The notes: generated from the letters alone by a model not told the origin. A DNA stretch of 64,000 nt from Escherichia coli (GCF_036503815.1 NZ_AP027764.1:4526001-4590000), one strand, 5' to 3'. Positions 25,521 to 35,476 are shown, numbered from the stretch's first letter. Numbers and translations are program-made.

Positions 25521-27195
25521 CGCGCTTCCTCCCCCGCCATCCGCTTAACAATGCGCCCGCAATCATCAACAATCCTCCCCCCCAGATCCAGCGCACACCG
25601 CTTTGTACATACAAACGAAAAGCGTAACGATCTGGTCCGGTTTTCTCACCCATGACCGCATACCAGTCATGGATACCGTTCCAGCGAATTGACGGTTCCA
25701 TCATTTGCTGACGACGTGCTTCATAAAAACGCCGCTCCGGCGTCAGTTCACCAATACGTTGCTGATGGTCAAACAGCACCACTATCGCTTTTTCGCTGGT
25801 GTAATTACCTTTGGCTTGTAGATCGAGGCGCTCAAAACGGAAGGTGTATCCTGCCAGAGTCACCTGCTGACCCGGCTGTAAATTCAGGCTGATCTCCTGA
25901 CGGCTGACGCTTGAAACCACGATCCCCGCGGCAAATAACAGCACGCCCGCATGAGCCAGCAGCGCCGGAAGCTGCACGCGTTTGCCAGAGACAAACGTCG
26001 CCAGCACAATCACCACCAGCATCAACAGACCAAACGGTAACGTTGCGCGGTTAAAATATGGCGCACCAACGGAGAGGCGTCCCCAGCCCAGCAGGCCGTA
26101 AATCATCGGATAAAGCGTTCCCACCAGCACGATCAGTAGCACTGCGCAAAACAGCAACAGCGTAGCGAGGATTAACATTTCCCGCGATAACCCCGATAAA
26201 CGCACCGCCGGGCCACCGTCCCGCGCTCGCCAGCCATACAGAGCCAGAGACGCAAGGCTAATCAACGCAAACAGGCTGAACAACGGCACGGCGCGGACGT
26301 TATCCAGTGCGAACGCATGAACCGAAACCAGAATGCCAGAACGGACAATTAAGGTGCCCAGCAGCGACAGCATCAGAGTAACTATCGCCAGTAACAGCGA
26401 CCAGTGGCGGAAAATCCCCCGCTGGCGTGTCAGGGACAAACTGTGCAGCAGCGCAGTGGCAGAAAGCCAGGGTAATAAAGAGGCGTTTTCCACCGGATCC
26501 CAGAACCACCAGCCGCCCCAGCCCAGTTCGCAATAGGCCCACCAGGAACCAAGGATGATCCCCGCAGTTAATGCGCTCCAGCCAGGTAGTGCCCAACGCC
26601 AGCAAATTCGGGCGCTGACACCATCAAACTCGCCGCGCAGTAGACTCGCCAGCGCCACGCTCGCCGCTACCATCAAACCGCCATAGCCAAGGTAAAGCAG
26701 CGGTGGATGAAAGATAAGACCGGGATGTTGCAGCATCGGATTGAGATCTCGGCCTTCGATTGCTGGCGGAAATATCCGCGCAAACGGATCGGACCACAGC
26801 ACCACAAACAGCAACAGTGCGGCGAGCATGAGAGATAAAACGGCTAATGTCAGCGGAAATAGCGGATCGGTTTGCTGCCGATAATGCCAGGCAAACAGCG
26901 CACTCCACGCGGAAAGGAGTAGCACCCAAAGTAGCAACGAACCTTCATGCCCTCCCCACACTGCCGCCAGTTTGAGTTCCCACGACAGCAGGCTGTAGCT
27001 ATGTTGGGCGACATAAATGACCGAGAAATCGCTGATGAGAAAACAATACGACAGTACGCCAAAAGCGATCAGCAGGAGCGCGAACTGTGCCAGAGTGCCG
27101 ATGCAAGTGAGTCGCATCATGGCAGGCCAGCGCAACCGCACTCCCGCAAAGGTTGTCAACGGGGTCAACACGTTGACCCCAAGACTTAACAACAA
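25513..27195 (-). CDS. nrfE: NrfE, CcmF-family heme lyase for NrfA
   Basis: About 560 codons from the TTG at 27195; a 552-codon form would start at the GTG at 27171. A multi-helix CcmF/CcmC-superfamily membrane protein with the heme-handling WWD motif (GWGGWWFWDPVENASLLPW) and conserved periplasmic histidines (HPGLIFHPPLLYLGY). It attaches heme to the CWSCK site of NrfA. CcmF-like sequence (FLPEVGFLALLLSLGVNVL) continues upstream of both starts without an ATG or GTG. A CTG at 27231, six bases after an AGAGG, is in frame and could be the true start. Confidence 0.9.
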   Translation of the reverse strand: MLLSLGVNVLTPLTTFAGVRLRWPAMMRLTCIGTLAQFALLLIAFGVLSYCFLISDFSVIYVAQHSYSLLSWELKLAAVWGGHEGSLLLWVLLLSAWSALFAWHYRQQTDPLFPLTLAVLSLMLAALLLFVVLWSDPFARIFPPAIEGRDLNPMLQHPGLIFHPPLLYLGYGGLMVAASVALASLLRGEFDGVSARICWRWALPGWSALTAGIILGSWWAYCELGWGGWWFWDPVENASLLPWLSATALLHSLSLTRQRGIFRHWSLLLAIVTLMLSLLGTLIVRSGILVSVHAFALDNVRAVPLFSLFALISLASLALYGWRARDGGPAVRLSGLSREMLILATLLLFCAVLLIVLVGTLYPMIYGLLGWGRLSVGAPYFNRATLPFGLLMLVVIVLATFVSGKRVQLPALLAHAGVLLFAAGIVVSSVSRQEISLNLQPGQQVTLAGYTFRFERLDLQAKGNYTSEKAIVVLFDHQQRIGELTPERRFYEARRQQMMEPSIRWNGIHDWYAVMGEKTGPDRYAFRLYVQSGVRWIWGGGLLMIAGALLSGWRGRKRDE

Positions 27196-27250
27196 CGCCA
27201 GAAAACCGACTTCAGGAAGGAATACGTCCAGAAACCACCTCTTTTCTGGC

Positions 27251-28207
27251 TTACGCCACCGTTAACTGCCCGGCGTAGAGAATGAAAAAGCGCAGCATCA
27301 ACACCCCGACCAGGCTGGCTCCACACGCCGCCAGCACGGCAGGAATGCCGGAACTACGATTCACCCACGGTTTGAGCAACATTGGCACAATCAGCCCCAG
27401 CCCGGCGACACCAAGCCAGAACCACCACGTCCAGAAACCACCGCCCAATGCTGCCACCAGCGCACGCACTTTGCCGTCATCGCCCAGCGCCAGTCCAACA
27501 AAAAACGCCACCAGCAGGAAGATTTCGCCCCATACCACAGGGATCTCCATACGGTGTACAAAGTGCGCTTCCGTGGAGTGCGGATTACTGCGCTGGCGTA
27601 TCGCCATAGCGATCAACGCCACCGCCGCACCGGACGAAATGCCGGAGAAGAGGAACAGCACCGGTAAAATCGGATTATTGAGGAACGGATATGATTTCAG
27701 CGCCGACAGCAGAAAGCCGGTATAAGCCCCCAGCAACACCGCCAGCACCAGCATTAGCGTTTCCAGTCCGCGGTGAACGGGCGTCAGCAGACTCAGAACC
27801 TTTTGTACGATCCCCAGCTTCGGCAACCAGCGTTGTTGCAGGGCAAGCAAATCATGTTCAAAGATTTTCGCCAGCCACAGCACCAGCACCACCATGTAGA
27901 GCTGAAACAGCATCACCCCCATCGACATCACCGAGGTAAAACTGTAATGGAACATCAGCTTCCAGAAGGTCCACGGTCTTGTCAGGTGGAAGACGAGAAT
28001 CAACAGACCGAGGATCACCGCGCCAGGCCCGACAATCAGCGTGGTGCGCAACAACGTACTGTCTGCACCGCCCGCCTGCGGGTAGAAGCGACGTAACAGC
28101 ACGGCCAGCGTCACCAGACCGGCAGAAATACCAATCAAAAACAGGTAGATGGCAATCGGCCAGTCCCACACCAGCGATTCAAAATGAAATGCGGAAGTCT
28201 GCGTCAT
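27251..28207 (-). CDS. nrfD: NrfD, membrane quinol-oxidising subunit
   Basis: 318 codons with about eight membrane helices (for example IAIYLFLIGISAGLVTLAVLL and ALIAMAIRQR bordering helices). It is the founding member of the NrfD/PsrC family that takes electrons from menaquinol and passes them through NrfC and NrfB to the nitrite reductase NrfA. It overlaps nrfC by 4 bp. No heme-binding motif is expected. Confidence 0.96.
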   Translation of the reverse strand: MTQTSAFHFESLVWDWPIAIYLFLIGISAGLVTLAVLLRRFYPQAGGADSTLLRTTLIVGPGAVILGLLILVFHLTRPWTFWKLMFHYSFTSVMSMGVMLFQLYMVVLVLWLAKIFEHDLLALQQRWLPKLGIVQKVLSLLTPVHRGLETLMLVLAVLLGAYTGFLLSALKSYPFLNNPILPVLFLFSGISSGAAVALIAMAIRQRSNPHSTEAHFVHRMEIPVVWGEIFLLVAFFVGLALGDDGKVRALVAALGGGFWTWWFWLGVAGLGLIVPMLLKPWVNRSSGIPAVLAACGASLVGVLMLRFFILYAGQLTVA

Positions 28208-28875
28208 TGGCTCACCTCCCCGTATTTAAACGGTACGCGGTACAGCTTCGGTTTGGTTCCCAGCGCCAGCTTGTAGCGGTAAGTGGGCTTCTGGCGTAGC
28301 AGTTGCGAAATCTCACTGTTGGGATCGTCCAGATTGCCAAACGTCAGCGCCTTCGTCGGGCAAGCCTCAACGCACGCGGGGAGCTTACCGGCCTGCAAAT
28401 TGGTCTTACGGCAGAAATCGCATTTGTCCGCCGTCTTCGTGACCGGATGGATAAAGCGCACACGGTACGGACAGGCGGCAATGCAGTACTGACAACCGAC
28501 GCAGAGATCCGGGTTAACATCGACAATCCCGCTGGCAGCATCGCGAAAAGACGCACCCGTTGGGCAGACGTCAACGCACGGTGCATGGTCGCAGTGCTGG
28601 CAAGACTTACGAAAGAAGCGATATTTCACATCAGGAAATTCGCCCTGCGGCTCGCTACGAATAATTGTCAGGCGCGAGACGCCTTCCGGCACCTTGTTCA
28701 CTTCCCGACAAGCATCCATACAGGCAGTACAGCCGATGCATAACGACTCGTCATGCACCATGCCGTAACGCACCCCATTGATATTCAACGTTTTCGCCAC
28801 CACGCGTCCTGCGGTGCCGCTGACGGCTGCCAGCACGCCGACGCCGGTGAGAAACTGGCGACGAGACCAGGTCAT
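28204..28875 (-). CDS. nrfC: NrfC, Tat-exported four-cluster ferredoxin
   Basis: 223 codons. A twin-arginine signal (MTWSRRQFLTGVGVLAAVSGTAG) exports it folded. Four [4Fe-4S] clusters are implied by the cysteine sets CIGCTACMDACREVNK, CQHCDHAPCVDVCPTGA, CVGCQYCIAACPYRV and CDFC-(N)-LPACVEACPTKA. It relays electrons from NrfD to NrfB. It overlaps both neighbouring genes by four bases. Confidence 0.96.
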   Translation of the reverse strand: MTWSRRQFLTGVGVLAAVSGTAGRVVAKTLNINGVRYGMVHDESLCIGCTACMDACREVNKVPEGVSRLTIIRSEPQGEFPDVKYRFFRKSCQHCDHAPCVDVCPTGASFRDAASGIVDVNPDLCVGCQYCIAACPYRVRFIHPVTKTADKCDFCRKTNLQAGKLPACVEACPTKALTFGNLDDPNSEISQLLRQKPTYRYKLALGTKPKLYRVPFKYGEVSQ

Positions 28876-29438
28876 GGCTGCTCCTTAAGCAACGGAACAG
28901 ACGCCGGGTTAAAGTTCGGATTGGTGCGCTGATCGCTGTGGCAATCGACGCAAATCTTAATCCGTCCTTTGTCACTTAACGTCTGCATCGTATCTTGCTG
29001 TGGATGCAGGGAATGGCAGCTAGCGCACGCCACTTTGGTTACGTGGACATCGTGCGGCCAGAACGCTTTTTGCAACTGTTCCGGCAGATGGCAGGACATA
29101 CACACGCTGTTCTGCTCTCCAACCTTGTACATCGGCTCGTTAAAGCGCATCACATCTTTCACCCCTTCGCGGTGTTGCGGTGATGGCTGGCCGTGACAGT
29201 TGGTGCAGGTGACCGGCAGTTTGTTATTCGGGTTGATAACGGAAGCATGTTTGCCATGCATACCTTCGGTATCTGGTTTATGACAGTCCAGACAGGCGGC
29301 ATCCGGGTTACGCTGCTGGGTAACTTCGTAGCGATCACCAGATGCCTGCGCCGCAGGGGTAGCGGTAATTCCGTTCAGGCTCCACAACAGGCCCGACGCC
29401 AGCACCCCGGCAGTTAATAACGAACGTAATACGCTCAT
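28872..29438 (-). CDS. nrfB: NrfB, pentaheme c-type cytochrome
   Basis: 188 codons from the ATG at 29438; the ATG at 29444 would add two residues. A signal peptide ends in PAAQA. Five CXXCH heme sites are visible: CLDCH, CTNCH, CMSCH, CASCH and CVDCH. It is the periplasmic electron donor to the NrfA dimer. It lies 44 bp downstream of nrfA. Confidence 0.96.
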   Translation of the reverse strand: MSVLRSLLTAGVLASGLLWSLNGITATPAAQASGDRYEVTQQRNPDAACLDCHKPDTEGMHGKHASVINPNNKLPVTCTNCHGQPSPQHREGVKDVMRFNEPMYKVGEQNSVCMSCHLPEQLQKAFWPHDVHVTKVACASCHSLHPQQDTMQTLSDKGRIKICVDCHSDQRTNPNFNPASVPLLKEQP

Positions 29439-29482
29439 ATTCACTCCATTGTGTTTTCCGCCCCTTGCGAGGCGGAACGGGG

Positions 29483-30919
29483 TTATTGGCTTAACAGACC
29501 GTTTTTACGTGCCTGCGCTTCCCACTGCGGGATCACCGTTTTGATGAAGTCCTGCTTCTCAGCCTTGATTTGTTCCATGTTCAGGCCAATGGCCTGCTGG
29601 GCTTTCTCTTTGGTTGAGATATCCGGGATCGGGATTTCATGGGTGATGCCTTTGGTCGCCAGCAGGCGCGCCAGTTTGGTGCGCGCATCCGCCGCTTTAT
29701 CCATCGCCGTACCGAGCATCCTCAGACCTTCTTCCGGCGCGTGCATATGAATACCGTGGGAAGCGATCGCCAGATCCCAACGCCACTGGGCATGACGAAT
29801 ATCGTCCTGAATCGGCTTCATTTCGGCTTCTGTCGCGCCTGCGTCCAGCGCCGCTTTCGCTTCGAAGTGAGCGTGAACCAGTTGATCTTCAACCTTGATT
29901 TTCAGGTCGTTAATTGACTGCTTACGTTCCGCGACCACTTTTTGCAGGGCAGCTTTGTCCTGGGTATGGCAGTTCGCACAAGTCTGGGCGAAGTTATCAA
30001 ACGGATTACCAATTTTATGGTCGGTGTAGAGTTTGCCTTCGGCGTTCTGCACTTTTGGCATATGGCAGTCGATACAGGTCACGTTGTTTTTGCCGTGAAT
30101 GCCCGCTGTCCAGGTTTCATATTCCGGGTGCTGCGCTTTCAGCATTGGTGTTTTCGACAGGGAGTTAGTCCAGTCAGAGAAGGCAATTTTGTCGTAATAC
30201 TGCTCCATATTTTCGACTTTCATGCCGTCATCCCACGGGAATTTAACGGCTTTGTTTTTGCCATCGAAGTAATACTCCACATGGCACTGACCGCAAACCA
30301 TCGATTGCTGGTCGAAACGTCCGGCTTTCTCAAAAGGTTTACCAATGGCTTCCATCGCGCGAGCCGCATACGGACGGGAAAGGGTTAACTCCGGTTTGCC
30401 TTTGGCGAACTCTGGTGAGGCGGTGTTATGACAATCGGCACAACCTAAGTTGTTGACGATTTCCGGGCCGCCGCGCGCCCATTTACCGTGGAAGTAGCCA
30501 TCTTCGCCGTCTTTCTGGATCAGACGCGCCACATCCGGGCTTTTACAACTCCAGCATGCCATCGGTAGCGGACCATCTTCAGCGTTTTTCGGCGCACCGG
30601 TACGCAGGGTTTCACGCACATCGGTCACAGCAAAGGCATGTCCACGCGGCTTGTTGTAATCGCGCGAGAAGGGATACCCCGCCCACAGGATCACCAGCCG
30701 TGGATCTTCCGCCAGGGCGTCAACACGCTCTGACTGTTCCGAGGTGGCTTTCCAGGAGAGATATTGATCGGGATGCTGCGGGGCAAAGGTTTCATTCTTC
30801 GCTTCCACAGTTACAGGTTTTGCGGGAGCAGCCGTTTGTTCAGCGTGAACAGAAGTGAAAAAGAAAAAAGGAATCAATAAGCTGAAGATACGGCGTGCGT
30901 TTATTTTTATCCTTGTCAT
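29483..30919 (-). CDS. nrfA: NrfA, cytochrome c552 nitrite reductase
   Basis: 478 codons from the ATG at 30919 (MTRIKINARR). A signal peptide (FSLLIPFFFFTSVHA) sends it to the periplasm. It reduces nitrite to ammonia by six electrons. Four ordinary heme sites are CADCH, CGQCH, CIDCH and CANCH; the active-site heme uses the special CWSCK motif with lysine as proximal ligand, which is why the operon carries its own heme lyase NrfEFG. KIGNPFDNF and HGIHMHAPEEGLRML hold other conserved residues. First gene of the operon, divergent from acs. Confidence 0.97.
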   Translation of the reverse strand: MTRIKINARRIFSLLIPFFFFTSVHAEQTAAPAKPVTVEAKNETFAPQHPDQYLSWKATSEQSERVDALAEDPRLVILWAGYPFSRDYNKPRGHAFAVTDVRETLRTGAPKNAEDGPLPMACWSCKSPDVARLIQKDGEDGYFHGKWARGGPEIVNNLGCADCHNTASPEFAKGKPELTLSRPYAARAMEAIGKPFEKAGRFDQQSMVCGQCHVEYYFDGKNKAVKFPWDDGMKVENMEQYYDKIAFSDWTNSLSKTPMLKAQHPEYETWTAGIHGKNNVTCIDCHMPKVQNAEGKLYTDHKIGNPFDNFAQTCANCHTQDKAALQKVVAERKQSINDLKIKVEDQLVHAHFEAKAALDAGATEAEMKPIQDDIRHAQWRWDLAIASHGIHMHAPEEGLRMLGTAMDKAADARTKLARLLATKGITHEIPIPDISTKEKAQQAIGLNMEQIKAEKQDFIKTVIPQWEAQARKNGLLSQ

Positions 30920-31311
30920 AGGGGCTTCATCCGAATTGCGCCATTGTTGCAATGGCGGTTTTTATTGTTTTTCACGACAGTAACCGCACCTACACTGTCA
31001 TGACATTGCTCGCCCCTATGTGTAACAAATAACCACACTGTGAATGTTGTCTTTAATCAATTGTAAGTGCATGTAAAATACCACTTTAGAGTTAGTCAGT
31101 ATCTTCCTCTTTTTCAACAGCATGCATAACTGCATGTTCCTCAAAGAATTAATCAACTTTTGTTGCTGACCTTCAAAAATTACCCTGCCGTTTATTTGCA
31201 CAATTCTACTTTTGCGTGATCTGTCGCCCAAATACTAAACAAAACTGCCAACACCCCTACATTTAACGCTTATGCCACATATTATTAACATCCTACAAGG
31301 AGAACAAAAGC
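30920..31311. promoter_or_regulatory. Divergent nrfA / acs regulatory region
   Basis: About 390 bp without a gene. In E. coli it is controlled by FNR, NarL/NarP, IHF and Fis for nrf and by CRP for acs. I see an FNR-like site, TTGTCTTTAATCAA, at 31047-31060 (consensus TTGAT-N4-ATCAA). The acs ATG has a strong ACAAGGAGAA ribosome site. CRP sites for acs are not obvious as perfect palindromes. Confidence 0.7.
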
Positions 31312-33270
31312 ATGAGTCAAATTCACAAACACACCATTCCTGCCAACATCGCAGACCGTTGCCTGATAAACCCTCAGCAGTACGAGGCGATGTATCAACA
31401 ATCTATTAACGCACCAGATACCTTCTGGGGCGAACAGGGAAAAATTCTCGACTGGATCAAACCTTACCAGAAGGTGAAAAACACCTCCTTTGCCCCGGGT
31501 AATGTGTCCATTAAATGGTACGAGGACGGCACGCTGAATCTGGCGGCGAACTGCCTTGACCGCCATCTGCAAGAAAACGGCGATCGCACCGCCATCATCT
31601 GGGAAGGCGACGACGCCAGGCAGAGCAAACATATCAGCTATAAAGAGCTGCACCGCGACGTCTGCCGCTTCGCCAATACCCTGCTCGGGCTGGGCATTAA
31701 AAAAGGTGACGTGGTGGCGATTTATATGCCGATGGTACCGGAAGCTGCGGTCGCAATGCTGGCCTGCGCCCGCATTGGCGCGGTGCATTCGGTAATTTTC
31801 GGCGGCTTCTCGCCGGAAGCCGTTGCCGGACGCATTATCGATTCTAACTCACGGCTGGTGATCACTTCTGACGAAGGCGTGCGTGCCGGGCGTAGTATTC
31901 CGCTGAAGAAAAACGTTGATGACGCGCTGAAAAACCCGAACGTCACCAGCATTGAACATGTGGTGGTACTGAAGCGTACTGGCGGAAAAATTGACTGGCA
32001 GGAAGGGCGCGACCTCTGGTGGCACGACCTGGTTGAGCAAGCGAGCGATCAGCACCAGGCGCAAGAGATGAACGCTGAAGATCCGCTGTTTATTCTCTAC
32101 ACTTCCGGTTCTACCGGAAAGCCGAAAGGCGTGCTGCACACTACCGGCGGTTATCTGGTGTACGCGGCGCTGACTTTTAAATATGTCTTTGATTATCATC
32201 CGGGCGATATCTACTGGTGCACCGCCGATGTGGGCTGGGTTACCGGGCACAGTTATTTGCTGTACGGCCCGCTGGCATGCGGCGCGACCACGCTGATGTT
32301 TGAAGGCATACCGAACTGGCCGACGCCTGCCCGTATGGCCCAGGTGGTGGACAAGCATCAGGTCAATATTCTCTATACCGCGCCCACGGCGATCCGCGCG
32401 CTGATGGCAGAAGGCGATAAAGCGATCGAAGGCACTGACCGTTCGTCGCTGCGCATTCTCGGTTCCGTAGGCGAGCCAATCAACCCGGAAGCGTGGGAGT
32501 GGTACTGGAAAAAAATCGGCAACGAGAAATGCCCGGTGGTCGACACCTGGTGGCAGACCGAAACCGGCGGTTTCATGATCACACCACTGCCTGGTGCTAC
32601 CGAGCTAAAAGCAGGTTCGGCAACACGTCCGTTCTTCGGCGTGCAACCGGCGCTGGTCGATAACGAAGGTAACCCGCTGGAAGGGGCTACCGAAGGCAGC
32701 CTGGTGATCACCGACTCCTGGCCGGGTCAGGCGCGTACATTGTTTGGCGATCACGAACGCTTTGAACAGACCTACTTCTCCACCTTCAAAAATATGTATT
32801 TCAGCGGCGACGGCGCGCGTCGCGATGAAGATGGCTATTACTGGATCACCGGGCGCGTGGACGACGTGCTGAACGTCTCGGGTCACCGTCTGGGAACAGC
32901 TGAGATTGAGTCGGCGCTGGTGGCACATCCGAAGATTGCCGAAGCCGCTGTCGTGGGTATTCCGCACAATATTAAAGGTCAGGCGATCTACGCCTACGTC
33001 ACGCTTAATCACGGGGAGGAACCGTCACCAGAACTGTACGCAGAAGTCCGCAACTGGGTGCGTAAAGAGATTGGCCCGCTGGCAACGCCAGACGTGCTGC
33101 ACTGGACCGACTCCCTGCCAAAAACCCGCTCCGGCAAAATTATGCGCCGTATTCTGCGCAAAATTGCGGCGGGCGATACCAGCAACCTGGGCGATACCTC
33201 GACGCTTGCCGATCCTGGCGTTGTCGAGAAGCTGCTTGAAGAGAAGCAGGCTATCGCGATGCCCTCGTAA
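31312..33270 (+). CDS. acs: Acetyl-CoA synthetase Acs
   Basis: 652 codons. The cytoplasmic high-affinity enzyme activates acetate with ATP and CoA to acetyl-CoA and is the key scavenging enzyme during the acetate switch. ANL-superfamily motifs: phosphate loop YTSGSTGKPKG near residue 264, the acyl-binding WWQTETGG, YFSGDGARRDEDGYYWITGRVDD hinge region, and SLPKTRSGKIMRR containing the lysine that is acetylated to silence the enzyme. It heads acs-yjcH-actP and is divergent from nrfA. Confidence 0.97.
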   Translation: MSQIHKHTIPANIADRCLINPQQYEAMYQQSINAPDTFWGEQGKILDWIKPYQKVKNTSFAPGNVSIKWYEDGTLNLAANCLDRHLQENGDRTAIIWEGDDARQSKHISYKELHRDVCRFANTLLGLGIKKGDVVAIYMPMVPEAAVAMLACARIGAVHSVIFGGFSPEAVAGRIIDSNSRLVITSDEGVRAGRSIPLKKNVDDALKNPNVTSIEHVVVLKRTGGKIDWQEGRDLWWHDLVEQASDQHQAQEMNAEDPLFILYTSGSTGKPKGVLHTTGGYLVYAALTFKYVFDYHPGDIYWCTADVGWVTGHSYLLYGPLACGATTLMFEGIPNWPTPARMAQVVDKHQVNILYTAPTAIRALMAEGDKAIEGTDRSSLRILGSVGEPINPEAWEWYWKKIGNEKCPVVDTWWQTETGGFMITPLPGATELKAGSATRPFFGVQPALVDNEGNPLEGATEGSLVITDSWPGQARTLFGDHERFEQTYFSTFKNMYFSGDGARRDEDGYYWITGRVDDVLNVSGHRLGTAEIESALVAHPKIAEAAVVGIPHNIKGQAIYAYVTLNHGEEPSPELYAEVRNWVRKEIGPLATPDVLHWTDSLPKTRSGKIMRRILRKIAAGDTSNLGDTSTLADPGVVEKLLEEKQAIAMPS

Positions 33271-33420
33271 CTCTCAATTGCCGGATGCGATCCGGGCAAC
33301 AAGTCTGAAACGATTTGTAGGCCTGATAAGACGCGACAGCGTCGCATCAGGCATTGATTGCCGGATGCGGCGTATAACGCCTTATCTGGCCTACATAAGG
33401 CAAGGGTTACCTGGGCGTTA
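33271..33420. repeat. BIME with several REP units between acs and yjcH
   Basis: Alternating REP words: ttgccggatgcgatccggg, gtaggcctgataagacgcg with gcgtcgcatcaggca, then ttgccggatgcggcgtataa and cgccttatctggcctac. It lies inside the acs operon transcript and may buffer expression between acs and the transporter genes. Confidence 0.88.
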
Positions 33421-33482
33421 ACCCGCTCCCATAAGGGCGCAGGAATTAAAACAATCCCTACATTACCTCTGGAGAATCTGTG

Positions 33483-33797
33483 ATGAATGGCACTATTTAT
33501 CAGCGGATAGAAGACAATGCGCATTTCAGGGAGTTAGTCGAAAAACGGCAACGGTTTGCCACCATCCTGTCGATTATTATGCTGGCAGTTTATATCGGCT
33601 TTATTTTACTGATCGCCTTCGCGCCCGGCTGGCTGGGCACTCCGCTGAATCCGAACACCAGCGTCACACGCGGTATTCCGATTGGTGTTGGAGTGATTGT
33701 GATCTCCTTTGTTCTCACCGGTATCTACATCTGGCGGGCGAACGGCGAATTCGACCGTCTTAATAATGAAGTCCTGCATGAGGTACAAGCATCATGA
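33483..33797 (+). CDS. yjcH: YjcH, DUF485 inner-membrane protein
   Basis: 104 codons from the ATG at 33483; a GTG three bases earlier is possible. Two membrane helices (ATILSIIMLAVYIGFILLIAFAPG and GIPIGVGVIVISFVLTGIYIW). DUF485 proteins are always found directly before acetate/solute:sodium symporters. Its stop overlaps the actP start (ATGA), so it is probably co-produced with the permease, perhaps as an accessory subunit. Confidence 0.95.
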   Translation: MNGTIYQRIEDNAHFRELVEKRQRFATILSIIMLAVYIGFILLIAFAPGWLGTPLNPNTSVTRGIPIGVGVIVISFVLTGIYIWRANGEFDRLNNEVLHEVQAS

Positions 33798-35443
33798 AAA
33801 GAGTTCTGACGGCGCTTGCCGCCACACTCCCTTTAGCAGCTAACGCCGCGGATGCTATTAGCGGGGCCGTAGAGCGCCAGCCAACGAACTGGCAGGCAAT
33901 TATTATGTTCCTGATTTTCGTCGTGTTTACGCTCGGCATTACCTACTGGGCGTCAAAACGCGTACGTTCGCGTAATGACTACTACACCGCAGGCGGCAAT
34001 ATCACCGGTTTCCAGAACGGGCTGGCGATTGCCGGGGACTATATGTCTGCCGCCTCATTTTTGGGTATCTCCGCGCTGGTGTTTACCTCCGGCTATGATG
34101 GTTTAATTTACTCGCTGGGCTTCCTGGTGGGCTGGCCGATCATTCTGTTCCTGATTGCCGAACGTCTGCGTAACCTCGGTCGCTACACCTTTGCCGATGT
34201 AGCCTCGTACCGCCTGAAACAGGGGCCTATCCGTATTCTTTCGGCCTGTGGTTCTCTGGTGGTGGTGGCGCTTTACCTTATCGCTCAGATGGTAGGCGCA
34301 GGTAAACTCATCGAACTGCTGTTTGGCCTTAACTATCACATTGCGGTAGTGCTGGTCGGCGTGCTGATGATGATGTACGTCCTGTTCGGCGGTATGCTGG
34401 CGACCACCTGGGTACAGATTATCAAAGCTGTGCTGTTACTGTTTGGTGCCAGCTTTATGGCCTTTATGGTGATGAAACACGTCGGCTTTAGCTTCAACAA
34501 TCTGTTCAGCGAAGCGATGGCGGTACACCCGAAAGGTGTCGATATCATGAAGCCGGGCGGATTGGTGAAAGATCCCATCTCCGCGCTGTCTCTGGGTCTG
34601 GGGCTGATGTTTGGTACGGCTGGTTTGCCGCACATTCTGATGCGCTTCTTTACGGTCAGCGATGCCCGCGAAGCGCGTAAGAGCGTGTTCTACGCCACCG
34701 GATTTATGGGCTACTTCTATATCCTGACCTTTATTATCGGCTTTGGTGCGATCATGCTGGTCGGTGCGAATCCGGAATATAAAGACGCGGCGGGCCATCT
34801 GATTGGTGGTAACAACATGGCGGCAGTTCACCTGGCCAATGCTGTGGGCGGCAACCTGTTCCTCGGCTTTATTTCAGCGGTTGCTTTCGCCACCATTCTT
34901 GCGGTGGTTGCGGGACTGACGCTGGCGGGTGCTTCTGCGGTTTCGCATGACCTGTACGCTAACGTCTTCAAAAAAGGTGCGACCGAACGTGAAGAGCTAC
35001 GGGTATCGAAAATCACCGTGCTGATCCTCGGCGTGATTGCCATTATCCTCGGCGTGCTGTTTGAGAATCAGAACATCGCATTTATGGTGGGCCTGGCGTT
35101 TGCCATCGCGGCGAGCTGTAACTTCCCGATCATTCTGCTTTCCATGTACTGGTCGAAACTGACCACCCGTGGCGCGATGATGGGAGGCTGGCTGGGGCTG
35201 ATTACCGCAGTGGTACTGATGATTCTCGGCCCTACCATTTGGGTACAGATCCTCGGTCACGAAAAAGCCATCTTCCCGTACGAATACCCGGCGCTGTTCT
35301 CTATCAGTGTGGCATTCCTCGGCATCTGGTTCTTCTCGGCAACGGATAATTCAGCGGAAGGTGCGCGCGAGCGTGAACTGTTCCGTGCGCAGTTTATCCG
35401 CTCCCAGACCGGCTTTGGTGTTGAGCAAGGCCGCGCGCATTAA
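33794..35443 (+). CDS. actP: Acetate/glycolate cation symporter ActP
   Basis: 549 codons. A sodium:solute symporter (SSS) family permease; the first hydrophobic stretch ends LAANAADA and may be a cleaved signal, followed by about 13 helices. The family signature region GNITGFQNGLAIAGDYMSAASFLGISALV is near residues 65-95, and FGTAGLPHILMRFFTVSDAREARKS is the second conserved block. It imports acetate and glycolate, feeding Acs encoded in the same operon. Confidence 0.96.
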   Translation: MKRVLTALAATLPLAANAADAISGAVERQPTNWQAIIMFLIFVVFTLGITYWASKRVRSRNDYYTAGGNITGFQNGLAIAGDYMSAASFLGISALVFTSGYDGLIYSLGFLVGWPIILFLIAERLRNLGRYTFADVASYRLKQGPIRILSACGSLVVVALYLIAQMVGAGKLIELLFGLNYHIAVVLVGVLMMMYVLFGGMLATTWVQIIKAVLLLFGASFMAFMVMKHVGFSFNNLFSEAMAVHPKGVDIMKPGGLVKDPISALSLGLGLMFGTAGLPHILMRFFTVSDAREARKSVFYATGFMGYFYILTFIIGFGAIMLVGANPEYKDAAGHLIGGNNMAAVHLANAVGGNLFLGFISAVAFATILAVVAGLTLAGASAVSHDLYANVFKKGATEREELRVSKITVLILGVIAIILGVLFENQNIAFMVGLAFAIAASCNFPIILLSMYWSKLTTRGAMMGGWLGLITAVVLMILGPTIWVQILGHEKAIFPYEYPALFSISVAFLGIWFFSATDNSAEGARERELFRAQFIRSQTGFGVEQGRAH

Positions 35444-35452
35444 TCTCTACCC

Positions 35453-35476
35453 TTCCCCGGTCGCTTGATCGGGGAA
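35453..35476 (+). terminator. Hairpin after actP
   Basis: TTCCCCG (35453-35459) pairs with CGGGGAA (35470-35476), followed by a T-rich TACTCTTCCTC. Probable end of the acs operon. Confidence 0.65.

Noticed and set aside
31016..31231. 71-codon minus-strand ORF in the nrfA-acs region
   Set aside because: It lies in a known regulatory region, has no convincing ribosome site and no recognisable protein features.
33271..33420. Possible CRISPR-like array in the acs-yjcH gap
   Set aside because: The repeats are REP units in alternating orientation without equal spacers; this is a BIME, not CRISPR.
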